A stretch of DNA of 6,728 nucleotides from Actinomycetota bacterium (GTDB lineage: Bacteria; Actinomycetota; Actinomycetes; Actinomycetales; Angustibacteraceae), in assembly GCA_014377795.1 (NCBI GenBank), contig JACMOY010000449.1:1-6728 (forward strand), given 5' to 3'. Both the position numbers and the translations under genes were made by a program. Every line of letters starts with the position of its first letter. Within the stretch, counting starts at the first letter, position 1. The notes below the pieces were generated by a model. That model was not told where the DNA came from and did no database searches. It worked only from the letters and a program-made list of their open reading frames with translations. Of the stretch, positions 1 through 5,509 are shown in pieces.

Positions 1-1
1 G

Positions 2-82
2 GCGACGTCGTTCCACCCCGAGGTGACCGGCGACCCACGCGTGCACGAGTTGTTCGTCGCGATGGTGAGGGGGCGGTCATGA
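2..82 (+). CDS. pdxT: PdxT, glutaminase subunit of pyridoxal 5'-phosphate synthase (3' end only)
   Basis: Only the last 26 codons are present. They read [18 protein letters not shown] and end in a TGA at 80-82. The SFHPE motif is the C-terminal part of the class I glutamine amidotransferase catalytic triad (His and Glu) and is typical of PdxT/SNO proteins. PdxT hydrolyses glutamine and passes ammonia to PdxS, which builds the PLP ring. The stop overlaps the yebC ATG as ATGA, which implies translational coupling. The pdxT-yebC-ruvC order is standard in actinobacteria and supports the assignment. The nucleophilic cysteine and the start lie outside the window. Confidence 0.88.
   Translation, partial: ATSFHPEVTGDPRVHELFVAMVRGRS
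67..73 (+). promoter_or_regulatory. Ribosome binding site of yebC
   Basis: The purine-rich GAGGGGG lies inside the 3' end of pdxT, 5 bases before the ATG at 79. It supports that start together with the ATGA overlap. Confidence 0.6.
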
Positions 83-843
83 GCGGCCACTCCAAGTGGG
101 CGACCACGAAGCACAAGAAGGCCGTCGTGGACGCCAAGCGCAGCAAGCTGTTCGCCAAGCTGATCAAGAACATCGAGGTCGCCGCGCGCATCGGCGGCGG
201 CGACGTCAAAGGCGACCCGCCGCTGTTCGTCGCCGTGCAGAGAGGCAAGAAAACGCCGGGGCCCAACGACAACATCGACCGCGCCGTCAAGCGCGGGTCG
301 GGCGTCGAGGCCGGGGGAGCGGACTGGCAGTCGATCATGTAGGAGGGCTACGGCCCCGGCGGCGTCGCCTTCCTCGTCGAGTGCCTCACCGACAACAAGA
401 ACCGCGCTGCGATGGAGGTCCGCACCGCCCTCTCGCGCAGCGGTGGCAGCCTCGCCGACCCCGGCAGCGTCGCGTACATGTTCTCGCGCAAGGGGATCGT
501 GATCGTCAACAAGGCCCAGGACAAGACGACGGTGACCGAGGACGACGTGCTCGCGGCCGTGCTCGAGGCCGGCGCCGAGGACGTCAACGACCATGGCGAG
601 ACCCTGGAGGTCGTCAGCGAGGCCGGCGACCTGGTGGCCGTCCGCAGCGCCCTGCAGGCGGCCGGCATCGACTACGAGTCGGCCGACGTCTCGTTCGTCC
701 CCAGCACCCAGGTCGACCTGGACGCTGAAGCGGCCGGCAAGGTCTTCCGCCTGATCGACGCGCTCGAGGACAGCGACGACGTCCAGAACGTCTACGCCAA
801 CTACGACGTCAGCGACGAGGTCATGGAGCTCGTCGAGGTCTGA
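79..843 (+). pseudogene. yebC: YebC/PmpR/TACO1-family protein, frame interrupted by an in-frame TAG
   Basis: The frame would encode about 254 residues, the usual YebC length, and shows the family hallmarks: the N-terminus [14 protein letters not shown], then [33 protein letters not shown] and the C-terminal NVYANYDV. The family was long annotated as a transcriptional regulator; more recent work describes YebC/TACO1 proteins as ribosome-associated factors that relieve stalling, especially at proline-rich stretches. Codon 88 (340-342) is TAG where homologues usually have tyrosine just before EGYGP, a single-base difference from TAC. Reading frame and similarity continue undisturbed after it, so this is a point nonsense change, not a frameshift. 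The first in-frame ATG after the stop is at 412, with no convincing ribosome binding site. Several usually conserved positions before the stop are also changed. It may be a recent pseudogene or a sequence error. Family identity is very likely; functional status is uncertain. Confidence 0.85.
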
Positions 844-845
844 TC

Positions 846-871
846 CCCGGCGTGGCTGACCCGGCGTGGCT
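846..871 (+). repeat. Short direct repeat between yebC and ruvC
   Basis: The 12-mer CCCGGCGTGGCT occurs at 846-857 and again at 860-871, a 14-base period, immediately after the yebC stop. No function is apparent. It could be a local duplication. Confidence 0.7.
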
Positions 872-896
872 CACACACCATCCCGGGACCGCTGTG

Positions 897-902
897 TAGC
901 GT
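897..902 (+). promoter_or_regulatory. Possible -10 element of the ruvCAB promoter
   Basis: TAGCGT fits the TANNNT actinobacterial -10 pattern and lies just upstream of the SOS box. A start of transcription near 909 would leave a leader of about 40 bases before ruvC. No good -35 hexamer is visible at the expected distance (around 873-880), so this is tentative. Confidence 0.35.
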
Positions 903-907
903 CGAGG

Positions 908-923
908 CCGAACACCTGTTCGG
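908..923 (+). promoter_or_regulatory. LexA-binding site (SOS box) upstream of ruvC
   Basis: CCGAACACCTGTTCGG is an inverted repeat with two perfect 7-base arms (CCGAACA / TGTTCGG) around a central CC. It matches the Gram-positive/actinobacterial LexA operator (CGAAC-N4-GTTCG) at every arm position. It sits 24 bases before the ruvC start and just downstream of the candidate -10, where a bound repressor would block initiation. LexA control of ruv genes is established in other bacteria, including mycobacteria. LexA itself is not encoded in this window. Confidence 0.85.
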
Positions 924-934
924 ATCATCGCGAC

Positions 935-941
935 GAAGGGA
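935..941 (+). promoter_or_regulatory. Ribosome binding site of ruvC
   Basis: GAAGGGA lies 6 bases before the GTG at 948 and selects that start. The same heptamer precedes yajC. Confidence 0.65.
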
Positions 942-947
942 CCCGGC

Positions 948-1526
948 GTGCGCGTGCTCGGCGTAGACCCCGGCCTGACCCGCTGCGGCGTCGGAGTGGT
1001 CGACGGCGCCCCCGGCCGTCCGCTGCAGCTCGTGGATGTCGGCGTGGTGCGCACCGGCGCGGACGTGCCCCTGGCCCACCGGCTGCTCGCCATCGAGCGC
1101 GAGCTCGAGCGCTGGGTCGCCCGCGTGCAGCCGGACGTCGTCGCGGTCGAGCGGGTCTTCAGCCAGGCCAACGTGCGCACGGTGATGGGCACCGCCCAGG
1201 CCTCCGCCGTCGCGATACTGGTGGCCGCACGGTGCTCGATCCCGGTCGCGCTGCACACCCCCAGCGAGGTCAAGGCCGCCGTCAGCGGCAACGGCCGGGC
1301 CGACAAGGCGCAGGTCGCGGCCATGGTGGCCCAGCTGCTGCGGCTGGACTGCGCCCCGACCCCGGCCGACGCGAGCGACGCGCTGGCGCTGGCGATCTGC
1401 CACGTCTGGCGCGGCGCCGCTGCCGCGAGGCTCGACGAGGCCGTGGCCCGGGCCCAGCACGCCCAGGCGACCGCGGCCCGGCTGGCCCGGGCCCGCGCCG
1501 CCGCTCTCGCGAAGGTGGCCCGGTGA
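948..1526 (+). CDS. ruvC: RuvC, crossover junction endodeoxyribonuclease
   Basis: This is the Holliday-junction resolvase. As a dimer it nicks two opposing strands of a four-way junction after RuvAB branch migration. The protein has 192 residues, slightly longer than the 173 of E. coli because of an Ala/Arg-rich tail (about 156-192). The RNase H-like catalytic acids are all visible: Asp7 in VLGVDPGLT, Glu68 in VAVERVF, and Asp141 and Asp144 in DASDALALA. The conserved basic stretch [16 protein letters not shown] (105-120) is also present. The GTG start is supported by GAAGGGA at 935-941 and places the catalytic Asp at residue 7 as in the family. The stop overlaps the ruvA start as GTGA. The SOS box at 908-923 suggests LexA repression of the whole ruvCAB unit. 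Confidence 0.96.
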   Translation: MRVLGVDPGLTRCGVGVVDGAPGRPLQLVDVGVVRTGADVPLAHRLLAIERELERWVARVQPDVVAVERVFSQANVRTVMGTAQASAVAILVAARCSIPVALHTPSEVKAAVSGNGRADKAQVAAMVAQLLRLDCAPTPADASDALALAICHVWRGAAAARLDEAVARAQHAQATAARLARARAAALAKVAR

Positions 1527-2122
1527 TCGCGTCGGTGGGCGGCCCGGTGCGGGTGCTGCGACTGGACGCGGCGGTCGTGGAGGTCGCCGGCGTCGGGATG
1601 CTGGTGCACGCCAGCCCGCGCACCCTCGCCGGGCTGCGGGTGGGGCAGGTGGCCCAGCTGGCCACCACCCTGGTCGTGCGCGAGGACTCGCTGACGCTGT
1701 TCGGGTTCGTCGACGACGACGAGCGCGCCACCTTCGAGACGCTGCAGACGGTGTCCGGGATCGGCCCCCGCCTCGCCCTGGCCATGCTCGCCGTCCACGA
1801 GCCCGAGTCGCTGCGCCGCGCGATCGCCGCCGACGACCTCACCGCGCTGCGCAAGGTCCCCGGCGTCGGCCTCAAGGGGGCCCAGCGGATGGTGCTCGAG
1901 CTCAAGGGCAAGCTCGGTGCGCCCGCCGCGTTCCCGGGCTCGAGCGCCACCGAGCCGGACGACGAGGGCTGGCGCGGCCAGGTGCGCGACGCGCTCGTGG
2001 GGCTGGGGTGGGCGGCCAAGGCCGCTGACGACGCCGTCGAGAAGGTCGCCCCGGCGGCCGGCGAGCCGGTCGACGTCGCCGCCGTCCTGCGGGCTGCGCT
2101 GCAGCGGCTGGGCCGCGCATGA
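1523..2122 (+). CDS. ruvA: RuvA, Holliday-junction DNA helicase subunit
   Basis: RuvA binds the four-way junction as a tetramer and loads RuvB for branch migration. The protein has 199 residues, the usual size. It starts [20 protein letters not shown], the OB-fold domain I (about 1-62). Two helix-hairpin-helix motifs follow in domain [14 protein letters not shown] (78-89) and [12 protein letters not shown] (112-123). An acidic/Pro linker (about 133-149) leads to domain III (about 150-199), which contacts RuvB. The GTG start lies inside the ruvC stop (GTGA, 1523-1526), and GAAGGTGG at 1511-1518 is a good ribosome binding site 4 bases upstream. Frame extensions upstream of this start run inside ruvC and are not real. 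The stop overlaps ruvB as ATGA, so the three subunits are translationally coupled. Confidence 0.95.
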   Translation: MIASVGGPVRVLRLDAAVVEVAGVGMLVHASPRTLAGLRVGQVAQLATTLVVREDSLTLFGFVDDDERATFETLQTVSGIGPRLALAMLAVHEPESLRRAIAADDLTALRKVPGVGLKGAQRMVLELKGKLGAPAAFPGSSATEPDDEGWRGQVRDALVGLGWAAKAADDAVEKVAPAAGEPVDVAAVLRAALQRLGRA

Positions 2123-3249
2123 GCCACCCTGGCGGGGTGGACACCCACCCCGACGAGCGAGCGGACGACGGCTCGCACGACCTGACCGCCCGGGTCGTGG
2201 CCCCCGGCGCCGACCTGGACGAGCGGGCCGTCGAGGGCGCCCTGCGGCCCACCCGGCTCGCCGACCTGATCGGCCAGCAGCGGGTGCGCGACCAGCTCGA
2301 CCTGGTGCTCAAGGCCGCCATGCGCCGCGACGTCCCGCCCGACCACATCCTGCTGTCCGGGCCCCCCGGGCTGGGCAAGACCACCATGGCCCTGATCGTC
2401 GGCGCCGAGCTGGGTGCGCCGGTGCGGATCACCAGCGGCCCGGCGATCCAGCACGCGGGCGACCTGGCCGCGATCCTGTCCTCGCTCACCGAGGGCGAGG
2501 TGCTGTTCCTCGACGAGATCCACCGCATGTCGCGCCCCGCCGAGGAGATGCTGTATCTGGGGATGGAGGACTTCCGGGTCGACATCATCGTCGGCAAGGG
2601 CCCCGGCGCTACGGCGATCCCGCTCGAGCTGCCGCGTTTCACCCTGGTCGGCGCCACCACCCGCTCCGGGCTGCTGCCCGCCCCGCTGCGCGACCGGTTC
2701 GGCTTCACCGGTCACCTCGACTTCTACAGCACCGCCGAGCTCGAACGGCTGCTGCGCCGCTCGGCCGGCCTGCTCGGCATCGACCTGGACGACGTGGCCG
2801 GCGCCGAGATCGCCGGTCGCTCGCGCGGCACGCCCCGCGTCGCGAACCGCCTGCTGCGCCGGGTGCGCGACTGGGCGCAGGTGCACGGCGGCGGGGCCAT
2901 CGACCGGCACGCCGCGCGCGAGGCGCTGCGGCTGTACGACGTCGACGAGCGCGGCCTGGACCGCCTCGACCGCGCGGTGCTCGAGACGCTGTGCCGCCGG
3001 TTCGGCGGCGGCCCCGTCGGCCTGGCCACCCTGGCCGTGTCGGTGGGCGAAGAGACCGAGACCGTCGAGACCGTCGTCGAGCCGTTCCTGGTGCGCGAGG
3101 GGCTGCTGGTGCGCACGCCCCGGGGGCGCGGTGCGGCGCTGGCCGCCTGGGCCCACCTGGGCCTCGTGCCCCCGCGGCAGCAGCCGGCCGGGGTCGACCA
3201 GCTCGACCTGCTGACCGTCTCGGACGAGGGCCCCGGCCGCTTCGGCTGA
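2119..3249 (+). CDS. ruvB: RuvB, Holliday-junction branch-migration ATPase
   Basis: RuvB is the AAA+ hexameric motor that pulls DNA through the RuvA-bound junction. The protein has 376 residues; about 35 poorly conserved acidic N-terminal residues make it longer than the 336 of E. coli. Visible motifs are Walker [10 protein letters not shown] (81-89), Walker B LFLDEIH (129-135), sensor 1 VGATTRSG (177-184), the RDRFG segment near the arginine finger (191-195), and sensor 2 [16 protein letters not shown] (236-251). The C-terminal winged-helix domain (about 275-345) carries [11 protein letters not shown] and RTPRGR. The loop usually written YPAMED reads YLGMEDF here (146-152), a mild departure. 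The ATG overlaps the ruvA stop. No Shine-Dalgarno is obvious, so initiation probably depends on coupling. A shorter start, for example the in-frame GTG at 2137-2139, cannot be excluded. Confidence 0.96.
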   Translation: MSHPGGVDTHPDERADDGSHDLTARVVAPGADLDERAVEGALRPTRLADLIGQQRVRDQLDLVLKAAMRRDVPPDHILLSGPPGLGKTTMALIVGAELGAPVRITSGPAIQHAGDLAAILSSLTEGEVLFLDEIHRMSRPAEEMLYLGMEDFRVDIIVGKGPGATAIPLELPRFTLVGATTRSGLLPAPLRDRFGFTGHLDFYSTAELERLLRRSAGLLGIDLDDVAGAEIAGRSRGTPRVANRLLRRVRDWAQVHGGGAIDRHAAREALRLYDVDERGLDRLDRAVLETLCRRFGGGPVGLATLAVSVGEETETVETVVEPFLVREGLLVRTPRGRGAALAAWAHLGLVPPRQQPAGVDQLDLLTVSDEGPGRFG

Positions 3250-3302
3250 CCCCGGCCCAGGCCCTCGCCCGGGCAGACGGAACGCAGGTCACCGGCGAGG
3301 CG

Positions 3303-3335
3303 TTGTCCGGGGGACCCGCCCCGCACGCCTAGACT
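3303..3335 (+). promoter_or_regulatory. Probable promoter for yajC-secD-secF
   Basis: TAGACT (3330-3335) is a good actinobacterial -10 (TANNNT) in the 158-base gap between ruvB and yajC. A TTGTCC at 3303-3308 resembles a -35 but is 21 bases away, longer than the usual spacing, so the -35 is uncertain. Transcription would begin near 3342, giving a leader of about 65 bases. A 5-bp all-GC hairpin (3348-3352 with 3358-3362) falls within that leader. This separates control of the Sec genes from the SOS-controlled ruv genes. Confidence 0.45.
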
Positions 3336-3392
3336 CGACAGTCGGCTCGCCCCGACCGGGCGCACCGCGATCCGAACCGGCACGTGCCGCAC

Positions 3393-3399
3393 GAAGGGA
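3393..3399 (+). promoter_or_regulatory. Ribosome binding site that sets the yajC start
   Basis: GAAGGGA lies 8 bases before GTG 3408. It falls inside any longer reading from GTG 3384, so it favours the 98-residue form of YajC. Confidence 0.65.
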
Positions 3400-3407
3400 A
3401 CGTCCGC

Positions 3408-3704
3408 GTGGAACCCGCCAACCTGATCCTGTTCGCCGTCCCCCTGCTGCTGATCGCCTTCATGTTCACCTCGCAGCGCAAGCGGCAGCGCGCGTTCCTC
3501 CAGCAGCAGCAGGCCCTGGCTGTCGGCCAGGAGGTGGTCACCACCTCGGGCCTGCACGGCCGGATCGTCACGATCGACCAGACGGTGGCGGTGCTCGAGA
3601 TCGCCCCTGGCACCCAGGTGCGCTGGGAGCGACGTGCTCTGACGTCACCGGCGGGGCCTGTCACTGACGTGGCGACCGACCCGACCACGACCGAAGGTGG
3701 CTGA
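3408..3704 (+). CDS. yajC: YajC, Sec translocase accessory membrane protein
   Basis: YajC is a small single-span membrane protein that associates with SecDF in the Sec holotranslocon. The 98-residue protein has one N-terminal hydrophobic segment (about 5-20, LILFAVPLLLIAFMF), then a basic, Gln-rich stretch (TSQRKRQRAFLQQQQ). The conserved cytoplasmic domain follows: VGQEVVTTSGLHGRIVTID (39-57). The tail after about residue 80 is low-complexity, acidic and Thr-rich. The GTG at 3408 is chosen over the in-frame GTG at 3384 because GAAGGGA at 3393-3399 precedes it and because the family begins just before the membrane segment. The secD start follows 2 bases after the stop, so the genes are co-translated. 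Confidence 0.92.
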   Translation: MEPANLILFAVPLLLIAFMFTSQRKRQRAFLQQQQALAVGQEVVTTSGLHGRIVTIDQTVAVLEIAPGTQVRWERRALTSPAGPVTDVATDPTTTEGG

Positions 3705-3706
3705 CC

Positions 3707-5509
3707 GTGGCGAGGACCCGCCGGGGCAGCACCGCGGCCCGAAGCCTGATCGCGCTCGCGCTCGTCTTCGTGGTCGTGTTCGCGGTCGTGGCCGTCACGG
3801 CGGCGACCGCCACCGGCAAGAAGTGGACCCCTGAGCTGGGTCTGGACCTCGCGGGCGGCACCCAGATCGTCCTGCAGCCCGTCGTGGTCGGCGGTGCCGG
3901 CAAGGTCAGCCCCCAGCAGCTGGCCCAGTCCGTCGACATCATCCGCGCCCGGATCGACGGCAGTGGGGTCGGCGAGGCCGAGATCACGACCGAGGGCGGC
4001 GAGAACGTCGTCGTGGCCGTGCCCGGCAGGATCGACCAGAAGCAGCGCGACCTGATCAAGCAGTCGTCCCAGCTGCGCTTTCGCGCGGTGCTGGTCTCCG
4101 GTGCCGGTGTCAACCCCCCGGTGCCGGCGCCGACCCCGTCCGGCTCGCCCGCGGCCACGCCCTCGAAGGCCCCCACTGCGGCTCCGACGGCGACGTCCGG
4201 CCCGGCGGGCCCCTCGAGCTCACCCTCGACGTCCGCCAAGAGCGGTCTGCCGCAGGCCCTGCTGGCGGCGACGTCGACCCCCTCGCCTACCGCGACGCCG
4301 GCCCCGACGCGAACCCCCAGCCCCGCGCCGAGTGCGGCAAAGCCCACCGACGGCAGCGACCTGGCGCAGATCACCCCGGCTCTGCAGCAGGAGTTCATCG
4401 CCCTGGACTGCAGCAAGACCAGCGCGGTGCAGGGCAGCCAGGACGACCCGAAGAAGCCGCTGGTCACCTGCTCTGACGACAAGACCGAGAAGTTCGTCCT
4501 CGGCCCGGCCGAGGTCATCGGCACGGACATCGCCGACGCCACCGCGGGCCTGCGCACCAACAGTCAGGGCAACATCACCAACGAGTGGGCCATCAACCTG
4601 TCGTTCGACGGGGCGGGCACCACCAAGTTCCGTACCGTCACGGCCCGGATCACCTCGCTCGAGGCGCCCCGCAACCGGTTCGCCGTCGTCCTGGACGGTC
4701 AGGTCATCACCGCCCCCACCTCGCAGGCGGTGATCACCAACGGCCAGGCCGAGATCAGCGGCAGCTTCACCCAGGAGAGCGCGACCGCGCTGGCCAACCA
4801 GCTCAAGTACGGCGCGCTGCCGATCTCGTTCACCACCGAGACCGAGACCACGATCAGCCCGCTGCTGGGCTCCGAGCAGCTGCAGCGCGGCCTGCTCGCC
4901 GGTCTGATCGGGCTGCTGCTCGTGGTCGTCTACTCCGTGATCCAGTACCGCGGACTGGCGATGGTGAGCATCGCCTCGGTGCTCGTCGCGGCCGCCCTCA
5001 CCTACGGCACGGTCGTGCTGCTGGGCCAGGCGCAGGGCTTTCGGCTCAGCCTGGCCGGCATCACCGGCCTGATCGTCTCGATCGGCATCACCGCCGACTC
5101 GTTCATCGTCTACTTCGAGCGGGTGCGTGACGAGGTGCGCGAGGGTCGCAGCCTGCGCGCCGCCGTCGAGACCGGCTGGAAGCGGGCCAAGCGCACGATC
5201 CTGGCGGCCGACGGCATCAACTTCCTCGCCGCGGTCGTGCTGTACGTCCTGGCCGCGGGCAACGTGCGCGGCTTCGCCTACACCCTCGGCCTCACCACGA
5301 TCATCGACGTCGTGGTCGTGTTCTTGTTCACCCACCCGCTGCTCACGCTGCTGGCCCGGACGCGGTTCTTCGGGGGTGGCCACCGGCTCTCGGGGCTCGA
5401 CCCCGAGCACCTCGGCTCGACCGTCCGCGTCGTCGGGATCAAGGCCAATATCGGCACCATCGCCGGACGTCGCGCCGCCGCCACCCGGTCGACCCCGAAG
5501 GAGGCCTGA
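3707..5509 (+). CDS. secD: SecD, protein-export membrane protein
   Basis: SecD pairs with SecF to drive late steps of SecYEG export, using the proton-motive force and pulling on substrate outside the membrane. The protein has 600 residues. Transmembrane segment 1 is at about 13-34, followed by LGLDLAGGTQIVLQ (44-57), the conserved start of the first external domain. Residues 134-215 are a Pro/Ala/Ser/Thr-rich insert. After it comes a segment with two cysteines (235 and 255) and the DGQVITAPTSQ / ISGSF region (330-354). Five further membrane segments lie between about 393 and 550, including GLIVSIGITADSFIVYFERVRDE (split at 454-465 and 466-476). The TADSF form of this motif is characteristic of actinobacteria. 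GTG 3707 is preceded by GAAGGTGG (3693-3700). The stop overlaps secF by one base (TGATG). Confidence 0.95.
   Translation: MARTRRGSTAARSLIALALVFVVVFAVVAVTAATATGKKWTPELGLDLAGGTQIVLQPVVVGGAGKVSPQQLAQSVDIIRARIDGSGVGEAEITTEGGENVVVAVPGRIDQKQRDLIKQSSQLRFRAVLVSGAGVNPPVPAPTPSGSPAATPSKAPTAAPTATSGPAGPSSSPSTSAKSGLPQALLAATSTPSPTATPAPTRTPSPAPSAAKPTDGSDLAQITPALQQEFIALDCSKTSAVQGSQDDPKKPLVTCSDDKTEKFVLGPAEVIGTDIADATAGLRTNSQGNITNEWAINLSFDGAGTTKFRTVTARITSLEAPRNRFAVVLDGQVITAPTSQAVITNGQAEISGSFTQESATALANQLKYGALPISFTTETETTISPLLGSEQLQRGLLAGLIGLLLVVVYSVIQYRGLAMVSIASVLVAAALTYGTVVLLGQAQGFRLSLAGITGLIVSIGITADSFIVYFERVRDEVREGRSLRAAVETGWKRAKRTILAADGINFLAAVVLYVLAAGNVRGFAYTLGLTTIIDVVVVFLFTHPLLTLLARTRFFGGGHRLSGLDPEHLGSTVRVVGIKANIGTIAGRRAAATRSTPKEA
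4106..4351 (+). other. Low-complexity Pro/Ala/Ser/Thr insert within SecD
   Basis: This encodes SecD residues 134-215, of which about 21 are proline and nearly all the rest Ala, Ser, Thr or Gly. One less biased patch, SGLPQALLAAT, sits near the middle. It interrupts the first extracytoplasmic domain between LRFRAVLV and the DLAQITPALQQEF segment. It is probably a flexible, disordered linker outside the membrane. Confidence 0.85.
5498..5504 (+). promoter_or_regulatory. Ribosome binding site of secF
   Basis: AAGGAGG is the strongest Shine-Dalgarno in the window. It lies 4 bases before the secF ATG at 5509, within the end of secD. Confidence 0.75.

Noticed and set aside
340..342. TAG as a programmed recoding or pyrrolysine codon in yebC
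   Set aside because: It replaces a normally conserved tyrosine in a family with no known recoding, and no supporting downstream structure was identified. A point mutation or sequence error is simpler.
96..728. Arg-rich 210-codon frame on the plus strand
   Set aside because: It is an out-of-frame shadow of yebC with biased composition and no family resemblance.
412..843. The downstream half of yebC as an independent gene starting at ATG 412
   Set aside because: It is in the same frame as the upstream half, encodes the middle and C-terminal YebC domains, and has no convincing ribosome binding site before ATG 412. It is the remainder of a broken yebC, though low-level reinitiation is possible.
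1282..3156. 624-codon open frame on the minus strand
   Set aside because: It lies antisense to ruvC, ruvA and ruvB, is low-complexity in Arg/Ala/Gly/Pro and shows no recognisable domain. Long antisense frames are expected at this GC content. The same applies to the other minus-strand frames.
3251..3274. Possible terminator after ruvB (CCCGG...CCGGG, with GCCCGGGC palindrome)
   Set aside because: The stem is only about 5 bp with a long loop and no T tract, in a sequence where GC self-complementarity is common. It is not supportable as a terminator.
3384..3407. Upstream GTG at 3384 as the yajC start
   Set aside because: It would place the GAAGGGA ribosome binding site inside the gene and add eight polar residues not expected before the YajC membrane segment. 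GTG 3408 fits better.
4106..4351. Functional link between a defective YebC (proline-stall relief) and the Pro-rich SecD insert
   Set aside because: The insert contains only one Pro-Pro pair (residues 137-138); the prolines are mostly separated by Ala, Ser or Thr. It is not a strong polyproline stall site, so the idea has no sequence support.
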